Positions 8,746-17,152 of a DNA stretch of 64,000 bases are shown in pieces. The position numbers and the translations under genes were made by a program. Positions within the stretch are counted from its first letter, which is position 1; each line of letters opens with the position of its first letter. The notes beneath the pieces were generated by a model. The model was not told the origin of the DNA, searched no databases, and saw nothing but the letters and a program-made list of their open reading frames with translations. The DNA is from Angustibacter luteus (lineage in GTDB: Bacteria; Actinomycetota; Actinomycetes; Actinomycetales; Angustibacteraceae): positions 496,001 to 560,000 of the forward strand of contig NZ_BAABFP010000002.1 of NCBI RefSeq assembly GCF_039541115.1. Direction: 5' to 3'.

Positions 8746-10584
8746 ATGAGGCGATCGACGGCCACCGTGTCCCTGAGTGGGGACCTGATCAGCAAGATGA
8801 AGGCCTGCGCGGAGGTCGGGTTCGACGGGATCGAGCTCTTCGAGCCGGACCTCGTGGTCGCCGAGGAGTCGCCCGCCGAGGTTCGTGCGCTGGCCGATCG
8901 CCTGGGACTCAGACTCGAGCTGTACCAACCGTTCCGGGACTTCGAGGGGGTCGCAGAGGCGGATCTTGAGGCGAGCTTGCGGCGCGCTGCAGCTAAATTC
9001 GCCCTGATGAACAGTCTCGGCATCGACACGCTCCTGCTGTGCAGCAACGTGGCGACGGCCGTCACAGACGACCGGGCAACAGCCGTGCGGCAGCTGAGTC
9101 GGCTGGCCGACCTGGCCGAGAAGTTCGACGTCCGGGTCGCCTACGAGGCGTTGGCCTGGGGCCGCTACATCAGCGACTACCGCGACGCCTGGGAGGTGGT
9201 GCAGGCGGTGGACCACCCACGTTTGGGCATCTGCCTGGACAGCTTCCACATCCTGTCTCGCGGGCACGACCCGGCCGCGATCGAGGCGATCCCGGCGGAG
9301 AAGATCTTCTTCGTGCAGCTTGCTGACGCACCGGCGATGAGCCTGGATGTGCTGTCCTGGAGCAGGCACTTCCGGCTGTTCCCCGGGGAAGGCGCCTTCG
9401 ATCTCCCCGCCTTCCTCGCCCACGTCCTCCGAGGCGGCTATGACGGACCTCTGTCGTTGGAGGTCTTCAACGACGTCTTCCGGCGCACCGACACGGTACG
9501 CACGGCCGCTCACTCCCTCCGGTCGCTGATCTGGCTCGAGGACGCCACCTACGGCCTGCTCGCTGGCGACGTCGCGCAGAGCCGGGTCAGCCACCTCTCG
9601 GCGGCGTCCGAACCAACTGGCGTGAACTTCGTCGAGATCCGCGCTGAGTCCACCGATCCCGTGGAGTCGACGTTGCTGCAGCTCGGGTTCCGCTTCCGCG
9701 GTCATCACCGCTCGAAGCCGGTGCGACTGTGGACCCAAGGGGCCGCACGGGTCATCCTGAACGAGCAGGGCTCGCGCGACCGGGCGCCGTGGATCGCCGC
9801 CTTGGGCCTGGACGTGCCCGACCCGACCCGAGCCGTTGAACGTGCCCGTGAGCTCATGGCTCCTGAGGTGTTTCGGCGCAACCAGGCCGGCGAACAGCCG
9901 CTCGAAGCGGTCACGGCGCCGGACGGATCGGAGATCTTCCTCTGCCCGGCGCCGAAGGACGCGACGCCGGCCTGGCTGGTCGAGTTCGAGAACGGCTCGG
10001 AGCCGACGGATGACATCGAGCTGGTCACCAGGGTCGACCACGTCAACCTCGTCCACCCCAGGTCCAGCTTCGACGAGGCAACCCTGTTCTACTCGGGGCT
10101 GTTGGCACTCGACATCACGACCAGCACGGAGGTCGCCAGCCCGATCGGACTGGTGCAGAGCCGCGTGATGTCCAGTCGGCAGAACGGCGTCCGACTGGTG
10201 CTGAACGTCGGCCCCGACGCCGGCGGCTTGGCGGCCGGCGTGTTGCCGCAGCACGTCGCGTTCGCCACCACGGACGTCGCAGCGCTGGCCCGGCAGGCCC
10301 GCGAGCGCGGACTCGATCCCCTGCCGATTCCCACCAACTACTACGACGACCTAGCGGCCCGGTTTGGGCTCGCGGACGAGGTCCTGGAGGGGCTGCGGTC
10401 GCTGGACCTGCTGTACGACCGGGATGAGAAGGGCGAGTTCCTGCACTTCTACACGCGCACCATCGGCTCCGTGTTCTTCGAGGCGGTCGAGCGGCGGTTG
10501 AGTTACGACGGGTTCGGGGCGCCGAATGCGCCGGTGCGGCTGGCGGCCCAGCACCGGTCGACCGTGGCCGGGAGGCTTCGGTGA
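8746..10584 (+). CDS. quiC: 3-dehydroshikimate dehydratase (QuiC type) fused to a 4-hydroxyphenylpyruvate dioxygenase-like VOC domain
   Basis: This 612-residue two-domain protein starts with a xylose-isomerase-like TIM barrel (about 1-275) carrying the metal and active-site residues of dehydroshikimate dehydratases: E134 (AYEALAW), D165 and H168 (CLDSFHIL), Q191 (FFVQLAD) and E239 (LSLEVFND). The reaction is 3-dehydroshikimate to protocatechuate. The C-terminal half (about 285-610) is HPPD-like, with a possible metal triad H432, H503 and E579. The same fused layout is known from Pseudomonas QuiC1. The ATG at 8746 has ACGGAG upstream, and the stop overlaps the next gene in GTGA. This gene ties the locus to hydroaromatic acid catabolism. 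The role of the VOC half is not established. Confidence 0.87.
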   Translation: MRRSTATVSLSGDLISKMKACAEVGFDGIELFEPDLVVAEESPAEVRALADRLGLRLELYQPFRDFEGVAEADLEASLRRAAAKFALMNSLGIDTLLLCSNVATAVTDDRATAVRQLSRLADLAEKFDVRVAYEALAWGRYISDYRDAWEVVQAVDHPRLGICLDSFHILSRGHDPAAIEAIPAEKIFFVQLADAPAMSLDVLSWSRHFRLFPGEGAFDLPAFLAHVLRGGYDGPLSLEVFNDVFRRTDTVRTAAHSLRSLIWLEDATYGLLAGDVAQSRVSHLSAASEPTGVNFVEIRAESTDPVESTLLQLGFRFRGHHRSKPVRLWTQGAARVILNEQGSRDRAPWIAALGLDVPDPTRAVERARELMAPEVFRRNQAGEQPLEAVTAPDGSEIFLCPAPKDATPAWLVEFENGSEPTDDIELVTRVDHVNLVHPRSSFDEATLFYSGLLALDITTSTEVASPIGLVQSRVMSSRQNGVRLVLNVGPDAGGLAAGVLPQHVAFATTDVAALARQARERGLDPLPIPTNYYDDLAARFGLADEVLEGLRSLDLLYDRDEKGEFLHFYTRTIGSVFFEAVERRLSYDGFGAPNAPVRLAAQHRSTVAGRLR

Positions 10585-11438
10585 CGCGCCGGTTCCTCGC
10601 CGGGCTGATCGGATCGGGCGTCGGCCCGTCGCTGACACCTGCCCTGCACATGAACGAGGCCGATGCCCAGGGCATGTCCTACGTGTATCGGACGATCGAC
10701 CTCGGGACGGTGTCGTTGGATCCGGACGACGTGGGAGACCTGGTCCGTTACGCACGTGCCCTGGGCTTCGACGGGCTCAACATCACCCACCCCTGCAAGC
10801 AGGTGGTGATCGAGCACCTCGACCTCCTGGACGACCGCGCCCGGGAGCTCGGCGCGGTCAACACGGTCGTGTTCGGCGAGCAGGGCGCCATCGGGTACAA
10901 CACGGACTGGTCAGGCTTCACCCGGGCCATGACTCGTGGGCTGCCCGACGTGGACCTCGACCGCGTCGTCCTTCTCGGTGCCGGTGGGGCCGGGGCCTCG
11001 GTCGGGCACGCTCTGCTCGCGCTGGGCGTGCAGGAGCTGGTCGTCGTCGACCTGTCCCGCGACCGGGCCGATGCGCTGGTGCACATGTTGGGCGAGCTGT
11101 TCGGGGTGGACCGATGCTCGGCGTCGGACGTCGATGCGATCGCCGTGCTGAACGAGAAGGTCGACGGCTACGTCCACTGCACCCCGACCGGGATGGCTGA
11201 GCACCCCGGCACGCCATTCGACGTCGCGCTGCTCCAGCGTCGGCAGTGGGTGGCCGACATCGTCTACCGACCCTTGGAGACCGCGTTGGTCGCAGCTGCC
11301 CGCGAGCGTGGCTGCCCAACTCTGGACGGCGGCGGGATGGCCGTCTACCAGGCGGTTGACGCCTTCGAGCTGATCACCGGCACGCCGGCCGACGACGAGC
11401 GCATGCTGCGCGACTTCGCTCGACTCACGGCGTCCTGA
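10581..11438 (+). CDS. Quinate/shikimate dehydrogenase, QsuD-like
   Basis: This 285-residue member of the shikimate dehydrogenase family resembles catabolic QsuD of Corynebacterium: SLTPALHMNEADAQG, NITHPCKQ with catalytic K73, NTDWSGF with D109, a Rossmann glycine motif (LLGAGGAGASVG), and HPGTPFDV. It should oxidise quinate or shikimate with NAD(P) to the 3-keto acid. The GTG at 10581 overlaps the quiC stop and has GGGAGG upstream. It is the last gene of the rightward operon, before a strong terminator. Its grouping with quiC and the QsuD-like motifs favour a catabolic role over aromatic amino acid synthesis. A second, unlike AroE homologue lies at 46906-47763. Confidence 0.87.
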   Translation: MTRRFLAGLIGSGVGPSLTPALHMNEADAQGMSYVYRTIDLGTVSLDPDDVGDLVRYARALGFDGLNITHPCKQVVIEHLDLLDDRARELGAVNTVVFGEQGAIGYNTDWSGFTRAMTRGLPDVDLDRVVLLGAGGAGASVGHALLALGVQELVVVDLSRDRADALVHMLGELFGVDRCSASDVDAIAVLNEKVDGYVHCTPTGMAEHPGTPFDVALLQRRQWVADIVYRPLETALVAAARERGCPTLDGGGMAVYQAVDAFELITGTPADDERMLRDFARLTAS

Positions 11439-11440
11439 GC

Positions 11441-11482
11441 GCGAGCGCCGGGGCGGGTCGCACGACCCGTCCCGGCGCTCGC
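11441..11482. terminator. Bidirectional hairpin terminator
   Basis: Two 20-nt arms (11441-11460 and 11463-11482) with one non-Watson-Crick pair are separated by CA. The hairpin sits between the converging dehydrogenase and thuA-like genes. There is no clear U tract, as is common in high-GC actinobacteria. Confidence 0.75.
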
Positions 11483-11515
11483 AGCACCACGCCGCTCAGC
11501 TGTCGCCCTGATGTC

Positions 11516-12496
11516 TCACTGGCAGAACGGTTTGGCGCCGGCGGCGGACAGGATCCCGCCGACGATCAGCTTCTGGAAGTTCTGGTCACCGGCGTCGCTC
11601 GACGTCGGGTCGAAGGCGGTCTGCCCGTGGCCCATCGTGGTCAGGAACGACCGACCTCCGTCGTAGTACTGGCACCAGGCGACCGGGTGGAAGTCCCCGT
11701 GGCCGGGGTGGCCCATGCTGCCCGTGGAGCCGCTCGGCAGGGTGTCCTCGTCGACGGTGGCCAGGAAGCGCACCTTGGACGGAAACGGCACGAGGTTGTA
11801 CCACTCGTCCTTGTACCCCCAGGACGACGGCAGGTCCCTGGTCGCCGAGTCCCTGCGGGTCAACGTCTTGACGGTGCCGGTCTGGTAGGGACCGTGGTCG
11901 TAGTAGTTCGCGCCGCCCAGGAGCCCTTCGTACCAGGGAAAGTTGTACTCGGTACCGAAGGCGTTGTGGATGCCGACGAATCCGCCTCCGCCGCGGATGT
12001 ACTGCCGCAGCGAGGTTTGCGCTGCGTCGTCGAGGGTGTCGCGGCTCGTGCTGAGGAAGATGACCGCGTTGTACTTGAAGAGGTTGTTCGGGCTGGCGAG
12101 CTGGGCCAGGTCCTCCGTGTAGTCGACGGTGAAGCCGTACTTGGCGCCCAGTGCCATGACGCCCTTCTGGGCGGCGTTCGCGTCGGTCAGCGGCGGGTTC
12201 AGCCCCGGGGCCAAGGCTGGCCCGAGGTTCTGGTGCCGGGGGCCTGCCGTCCTGGTGTACAGCAGGACCTTGACGCCCTGGGTCAGGTCGAAGTTGCCCC
12301 AGTCGTGGTAGCAGGCCGGGTTCGTACCTCGACAGACCCCGTAGTCCGGATCCCCTAGCTGCTGGGCCGCTGTCGACGGCTTCGGGTGGGCGTCGGCCGC
12401 CGCCCCCGTCACGAGGGCGGCGGCGAGGGCGCCGACAACCATCGCGATGAGAGCGGTCAAGGAGAACTTCCAGTGTCGTCTCACGATCACGTCCAT
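11516..12496 (-). CDS. Secreted ThuA-like domain protein
   Basis: This 326-residue protein has a charged N-terminus, a hydrophobic stretch at about 11-33 and a likely cleavage site near GAAADAHP, so it is probably exported. The rest is a ThuA-like glutamine-amidotransferase fold: VKVLLYTRTAG, then YNAVIFLSTSRDTLDDA, GGGFVGIHNAFGTEY, and the terminal block WCQYYDGGRSF with TTMGHG. ThuA-like proteins are linked to sugar metabolism, but no reaction is established for secreted versions. The GIH motif is present; the classical amidotransferase cysteine nucleophile is not evident. It diverges from the PQQ dehydrogenase, and both products appear exported, so they may act together on an extracellular sugar or alcohol. 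No strong ribosome binding site precedes the ATG. Confidence 0.8.
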   Translation of the reverse strand: MDVIVRRHWKFSLTALIAMVVGALAAALVTGAAADAHPKPSTAAQQLGDPDYGVCRGTNPACYHDWGNFDLTQGVKVLLYTRTAGPRHQNLGPALAPGLNPPLTDANAAQKGVMALGAKYGFTVDYTEDLAQLASPNNLFKYNAVIFLSTSRDTLDDAAQTSLRQYIRGGGGFVGIHNAFGTEYNFPWYEGLLGGANYYDHGPYQTGTVKTLTRRDSATRDLPSSWGYKDEWYNLVPFPSKVRFLATVDEDTLPSGSTGSMGHPGHGDFHPVAWCQYYDGGRSFLTTMGHGQTAFDPTSSDAGDQNFQKLIVGGILSAAGAKPFCQ

Positions 12497-12538
12497 TCGA
12501 CCAGCGCTGCGATGCGCGGTTGCGGGTCAGTCTTGCGT

Positions 12539-12709
12539 ACCACCAGGTGGTTCATTCAGACCGTTACCCAGGATGAACGCTGACGATAGGTGCAGGCGGA
12601 CCAACTGCGCAAGAGCGACGCTAGAGCCAGGGCATTACCCACGATTGCCACATAGCGGGGTTGCCACTCGATCCTGCCTTCCTTAGGGTAAAACGGTTCG
12701 TTCGTACCG
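12539..12709. promoter_or_regulatory. Operator-like repeats in the divergent thuA-like / PQQ dehydrogenase intergenic region
   Basis: The region 12497-12739 carries two matching 15-mers 146 bp apart: GGTTCATTCAGACCG (12549-12563) and GGTTCGTTCGTACCG (12695-12709). The second is the core of a near-palindrome, CGGT(8 nt)ACCG. The first overlaps a perfect inverted repeat ACCACC-A-GGTGGT (12539-12551). One site lies near each divergent gene. This layout suggests a shared DNA-binding regulator, which is not encoded next to them. Confidence 0.45.
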
Positions 12710-12739
12710 CCTAATGGTTCACCCGTCTTGAGGAGCACC

Positions 12740-14899
12740 ATGGACAGACGTACATTCATCTCCGGGTCGTCGGCTGCGACCGGTGGGGCCCTGCTCGCGG
12801 CGATCGCTGGCGCCGCGCCGGCGGACGCCGCTTCGCTGGGACACGCGGCGCCGCCCCAGCCGTCCAGCTTCGGTCGTGTCGGGCGCGACTTCCCGAAGGT
12901 CTGCGGCAACTACGGCAACCAGAACTACTCCCCGCTGCGGCAGATCACGAAGCGCAACGTGAAGCATCTCGGCGGTGCTTGGCACACCAACCTCGAGGGC
13001 GGCGACACCACGAACCCTCAACAGAGCACCGTGGTCGCCGAGCACGGCGTGTTGTACGTCCAGACCCAGCAGCAGAACGTGTTCGCGGTAGACGGCCGCA
13101 CGGGCGCGGTCAAGTGGAAGACGAACGTCGGGGCGGACAAGACCAACATGCGCGGCGTCGCACTGAGCGACGACCTCGTCTTCACCATCTCCGGCGAGAA
13201 CAACGTCTACGCGCTCGACAAGAGCACGGGCGCCGTGCGGTGGAAGACACTGCTGCTCACCGAGGACGCGGGCGCCGAGAACCCCGAACCCTGCGACCCC
13301 GCGAACGGCCAGTGCGGCGGGTCGATCGGGTCGCTGGCCGGGGCGGTCGTCTACTGGGACGGGCTGATCTACGTCGGCATGCAGGGCAGCACAGCCGGGG
13401 CCCGCGGCCGGGCCTACGCACTGAACGCCGAGACCGGCGAACTGGCGTGGACGTTCTGGAGCGTCCCGGGGCCGGGTCAGTACGGTCACGACACCTGGGA
13501 GGGCGAGAGCTGGAAGACAGGCGGCGCGGTCCCCTGGATCCACCCGGCGATAGACCCGGACCTCGGGCTCGTCTACTGGACCTTCGGCAACCCCTACCCG
13601 CGGACCAACGGCGAGACACGGGCCGGCGACAACCTGTTCGCCAACTGCCTGATCGCGCTCGACGCCAAGACCGGCGAACGTCGCTGGCACTTCCAGTCCG
13701 TGCACCACGACATCTGGGACTACGACAACGTGATGGCGCCGGTCCTGGCCGACATCAAAGTCAAGGGCCGAACGCGCAAGGTCGTCGTCTACGGCAGCAA
13801 GGTCGGGATGTACTTCGTCCTCGACCGCCGCGACGGCTCGCCCATCCAAGGTGTCGAGGAGCGTCCCGTGCCGCAGGATCCGCGGCAGAAGACCGCTCCC
13901 ACGCAGCCGTTCCCCGGCGGCGAGTCGTTCCTGCCCCAGAAGCCCCGACTGGACAATCCCACCAGGCCGGTGCCGTTCTACCCGGTCGGCGGTGCGTTCG
14001 ACACCTTCTGGGACCGAGCTACGATCATCTTCCCCGGCGCCGGCGGCGGCGCCGATTGGGGCCACGTCTCGTTCAACCCGAACACGGGGTGGATCTACGT
14101 CGGCTACGGGCTGATCAACTCCGCCTACTCCAACACCATCGGCGGTCGGGTCAACACGTCACGGCCCCTCGGCGAGTACTTCGGCGGCGGCATCGCCGCC
14201 GTCGACCCGAGGGACAACACCGTGGTCTGGAGCATCGAGAAGGACTGGTCGCTCGCTCACGGCAACGGCATCCTGACCACGGCCGGACGCGTCATGTTCC
14301 AGGGCGGACCGGACGGGGTGCTGCACGCCATGGACGACGAGACCGCGGAGGTGCTCTGGAGCTTCCAGTGCGGCGCGGGCGTGCACACCAGCCCTATCGC
14401 GTACGAGGTGGACGGTGAGCAGTACCTAGCCGTGTTCGCGGGCGGGAACGGGCTGCCCTACCCGGACATCCCCCGGGGCGATCACCTGTGGGCCTTCAAG
14501 CTTCGCGGGAAGGTCGCACCTGCGGCCACACCCCTGCCTCCGTCCAAGCGCAACCAGGTCCGGACGGCAGCGGTCACCGCGGCCGCGGCCGGCAACACCG
14601 TGACCCTCGGGCGCGTCTGGAACGCCACGACGGGTGCCCCTGGCACGACCGAGAACCTGGTCGCGCAGAACGCCATGTCGCCGCAGAACCTCACAGTGCC
14701 CAAGGGGACCACGATCACCTTTGTGAACCCCGCCGACAACCACTACGCGCACGGAGCCGTGGTGTTCTTCGAGTACGAGTTCGACAGCGGCACGCTCATG
14801 CCGGGCGAGAGCTTCCAGCACACGTTCGAACGCACGGGTGAGTTCGTCTACAACGACCCGATCTACCCACAGAACACCGCCAAGATCGTCGTCACCTAG
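12740..14899 (+). CDS. Tat-exported PQQ-type quinoprotein dehydrogenase with a C-terminal cupredoxin-like domain
   Basis: This 719-residue protein starts with a twin-arginine signal (DRRTFIS) followed by a hydrophobic Ala/Gly stretch, so it is exported folded. Residues about 40-595 form a PQQ beta-propeller with repeated W-docking motifs (YALNAETGELAW, IALDAKTGERRW, HAMDDETAEVLW) and the metal-site segment HHDIWDYDNVMAP. The vicinal Cys pair of methanol dehydrogenase is not seen. The last 75 residues resemble plastocyanin (GTTITFVN, GTLMPGESFQHTF), but the Cys-His-Met copper loop reads YNDPIYPQNT, with N705 at the cysteine position, so copper binding is doubtful. The ATG at 12740 follows GAGGAG. 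Alcohol or sugar oxidation is likely. No PQQ biosynthesis genes are in the window. Confidence 0.82.
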   Translation: MDRRTFISGSSAATGGALLAAIAGAAPADAASLGHAAPPQPSSFGRVGRDFPKVCGNYGNQNYSPLRQITKRNVKHLGGAWHTNLEGGDTTNPQQSTVVAEHGVLYVQTQQQNVFAVDGRTGAVKWKTNVGADKTNMRGVALSDDLVFTISGENNVYALDKSTGAVRWKTLLLTEDAGAENPEPCDPANGQCGGSIGSLAGAVVYWDGLIYVGMQGSTAGARGRAYALNAETGELAWTFWSVPGPGQYGHDTWEGESWKTGGAVPWIHPAIDPDLGLVYWTFGNPYPRTNGETRAGDNLFANCLIALDAKTGERRWHFQSVHHDIWDYDNVMAPVLADIKVKGRTRKVVVYGSKVGMYFVLDRRDGSPIQGVEERPVPQDPRQKTAPTQPFPGGESFLPQKPRLDNPTRPVPFYPVGGAFDTFWDRATIIFPGAGGGADWGHVSFNPNTGWIYVGYGLINSAYSNTIGGRVNTSRPLGEYFGGGIAAVDPRDNTVVWSIEKDWSLAHGNGILTTAGRVMFQGGPDGVLHAMDDETAEVLWSFQCGAGVHTSPIAYEVDGEQYLAVFAGGNGLPYPDIPRGDHLWAFKLRGKVAPAATPLPPSKRNQVRTAAVTAAAAGNTVTLGRVWNATTGAPGTTENLVAQNAMSPQNLTVPKGTTITFVNPADNHYAHGAVVFFEYEFDSGTLMPGESFQHTFERTGEFVYNDPIYPQNTAKIVVT

Positions 14900-14923
14900 G
14901 GCGCCTCAGATCGGTGCGATGAC

Positions 14924-14948
14924 GGGACCGTGCCAGGGGCACGGTCTC
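14924..14948 (+). terminator. Hairpin terminator after the PQQ dehydrogenase
   Basis: A perfect 9-bp stem (GACCGTGCC / GGCACGGTC, 14926-14946) with an AGG loop can be extended by two more pairs. It lies 27 nt after the stop codon. A U tract is not obvious. Confidence 0.65.
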
Positions 14949-15037
14949 GTCGTCGTTCCAAAGAGCCGGAGACCGCAGCAAACCGCCCAGCGGGACGCGG
15001 ATGAATGCCCTGCGCGACGGGCGGGCAGCCCGGGCGC

Positions 15038-15055
15038 CCCTGTCTGAAGACAGGG
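15038..15055. other. Small hairpin upstream of the CPBP protease gene
   Basis: CCCTGTC-TGAA-GACAGGG is a perfect 7-bp stem with a tetraloop, 57 nt before the next start codon. It may be a second terminator or a leader hairpin. The 213-bp interval 14900-15112 otherwise shows no gene. Confidence 0.35.
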
Positions 15056-15112
15056 CAGAGTCAGGTCTGTAGCCAGAAGCGGGAGATCGACCGCGGAGGC
15101 GAGGGTTGAATC

Positions 15113-15970
15113 ATGAACCCAACCCAGCTCGTCAAGCGCGAGGTCACGGCGTACATCGCCATCGCCTACGCGCTGTCCACCGCCGTGGTGCTGGCCCTGC
15201 CGCACGCCAACATCAACATGATGCTCGTCGTCCTCGTCCCGACCGTCACCGTGACGATCCTGACCTTCACCATCACTCCCCGCGGTACACGCAGGGCACT
15301 GTGGGGCCAGTTCGGGCTCGCCCGGGCCGGTCGCGGGACGTGGGTGAGCGCCGTCGTCGTCCCGGTCGTGTTGTGCGCCGCGGCCTATGGGACCGCCATC
15401 GCCGTCGGAGCGGGGCGGCTGAGGGTCGACCTCGACGACACGCCCGCCAACTGGGTGATCAACCTGCTGATCAGTCTGGTGATGGGGACGGTGTTCATCC
15501 TGGGTGAGGAGATCGGCTGGCGCGGATACCTGCTGCCGCGGATGCAGCAGCTGGTCCCGGACAAGCGTCGGGCTGCCCTGGTGACAGGCTTGGTTCACGG
15601 CTGCTTCCACCTGCCGCTGATCCTGATCGGGACCACCTACGACAACCAGGTCCCCGGTTGGGTCGCTGCGCCCTCTGCGGTCGCTCTGATCACGGCGGGT
15701 GGGGTCTTCTACGCCTGGATCTGGGACCGGTCGAACTCAGTCTGGCCGGTCGCGATCGCCCACAACACCGTCAACACCGTCTTCGATCTGGGTGCGGCCG
15801 CAGTGGTAGCGAGTGGTGGCGCGAACATCGCCTACATCGCCGGAGAGACCGGCGTCGTCACCCTCGGCGTCGTCACGATTCTCGCGGTGGTGCTGTGGCG
15901 TTACGCACGGGTCTGGCGGACGCCGGCACCGCGGCCAGAGCGGCGACCGGTCGCCGTCGCGGCCGCGTAG
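15113..15970 (+). CDS. CPBP-family intramembrane metalloprotease
   Basis: This 285-residue polytopic membrane protein carries the three CPBP (Abi/Rce1) motifs: EEIGWRGYL (EExxxR), HGCFHLPLIL (FxxxH) and IAHNTVN (HxxxN). Hydrophobic helices surround them and begin near residues 12-30 and 37-55. Family members are glutamic-type intramembrane proteases or serve immunity and protein-processing roles. The substrate is not evident. The sensor kinase gene follows after 9 nt, so the protease may act in, or be controlled by, that signalling pathway. Confidence 0.87.
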   Translation: MNPTQLVKREVTAYIAIAYALSTAVVLALPHANINMMLVVLVPTVTVTILTFTITPRGTRRALWGQFGLARAGRGTWVSAVVVPVVLCAAAYGTAIAVGAGRLRVDLDDTPANWVINLLISLVMGTVFILGEEIGWRGYLLPRMQQLVPDKRRAALVTGLVHGCFHLPLILIGTTYDNQVPGWVAAPSAVALITAGGVFYAWIWDRSNSVWPVAIAHNTVNTVFDLGAAAVVASGGANIAYIAGETGVVTLGVVTILAVVLWRYARVWRTPAPRPERRPVAVAAA

Positions 15971-15979
15971 TCTCCGACC

Positions 15980-17152
15980 ATGACAGGCCAGCCGGCGGCG
16001 GTGGCGGGACGACGGAGTGGGTGGACGGTCGTCACGCGGCGGCTAGCTCCGTTGCTCGATCCCACCCTCGGCTTCGTCGCATTGGTGGCGTCCCTGGTCG
16101 CACTGCTCGGAGCCGACGAGGCCACAGTCGACGCCCGACTAGAGGCCCCAAATGCCGTGGCTGTGGCAGCAACCGTGCTCGCCGCCGGCGGGTTGGCCTG
16201 GCGCCGGAGTCACCCCGTGCGCTCGTTCGCGGCCATGTTGTCCGGCTGCCTCGTGGTCAGCCTCACCGACCACTACATCGGTCTGCTCTCGCTCCTGTTC
16301 CTGGTCAGCCTCTACTCGCTAGCAGCTCACGGCCGGCGTCGCGACGGGCTGATCGGTCTCGGCGCCGGCATCACCAGCTTCGTCAGCCTGGCCCTGCTCG
16401 ACGTCCCCGACCTCGGCACCTCGGTGCTCCTGCAGTCGCTGGCTCTGCTGGTTGCGGCGTGGGCGTTGGGAGATGCGATCCGGTCCCGACGCGAGCAACA
16501 GCGCGTCCAGGAGCGCGAGCTGGTGGAGTCAGCCGTTGCCGAGGAGCGGCTCCGGGTCGCCCGGGAGCTGCACGACGTGGTTGCGCACAGCATGTCGTTG
16601 ATCGCGGTGCAGGCCGGGGTGGGAGCCCACGTGATCCACTCCGACGTCACCGCCGCCGAGCAGGCACTGGAGATCATCGCCGAGACCAGCCGCCGGGCGC
16701 TGGAGCAGACCAGATCCATGCTCGGGATGCTCCGCGAGAACTCTGGGGACGGGACCCGGCCTCCGACCCAAGGCCTGGGTGACCTACCAAGCCTCGTCGA
16801 CGACCTCCGGGCCGCAGGTCTCCTGGTCCAGCTGACCGTGCCCTCGGTACTCCCAGACCTAGGCGCCGCAGGCTCTCTGGCGGCGTACCGGATCGTCCAG
16901 GAGTCGCTGACGAACGTCATCAAGCACTCCACGGCAACGGCCGCGACCGTCACACTCAGGGATTCGTCCGTTGGCCTCGCCATCGAGGTGATCGACCCTG
17001 GACCTGGGCGATCGAACCCCGGACCAGGCTCGGGGCACGGACTCCTCGGGCTGGCTGAGCGGGTCCGCCTGCTCGATGGGACCCTCGATGCCGGCGTCCA
17101 TGGCACAGGCTTCCGCGTGTATGCCGTGCTCACCCTCGGCAGTGCCCGATGA
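15980..17152 (+). CDS. NarL/LiaS-type sensor histidine kinase
   Basis: This 390-residue kinase has an N-terminal block of hydrophobic helices (about 25-155), a linker coiled coil (SRREQQRVQERELVESAVAE), a HisKA_3 dimerisation domain with phospho-acceptor H198 in RELHDVVAH, and a C-terminal HATPase (YRIVQESLTNVIKHS, then GHGLLGLAERV). No extracellular sensor domain is seen; the membrane part itself probably senses envelope state. Its stop overlaps the response-regulator start by ATGA (17149-17152), which fixes the partner. The signal is unknown. Confidence 0.92.
   Translation: MTGQPAAVAGRRSGWTVVTRRLAPLLDPTLGFVALVASLVALLGADEATVDARLEAPNAVAVAATVLAAGGLAWRRSHPVRSFAAMLSGCLVVSLTDHYIGLLSLLFLVSLYSLAAHGRRRDGLIGLGAGITSFVSLALLDVPDLGTSVLLQSLALLVAAWALGDAIRSRREQQRVQERELVESAVAEERLRVARELHDVVAHSMSLIAVQAGVGAHVIHSDVTAAEQALEIIAETSRRALEQTRSMLGMLRENSGDGTRPPTQGLGDLPSLVDDLRAAGLLVQLTVPSVLPDLGAAGSLAAYRIVQESLTNVIKHSTATAATVTLRDSSVGLAIEVIDPGPGRSNPGPGSGHGLLGLAERVRLLDGTLDAGVHGTGFRVYAVLTLGSAR

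Noticed and set aside
13681-13800. WDYD segment as evidence for a lanthanide-dependent XoxF-type enzyme
   Set aside because: An aspartate two residues after the catalytic one also occurs in glucose-dehydrogenase-like quinoproteins, and overall motifs fit that side better; metal preference cannot be read here.
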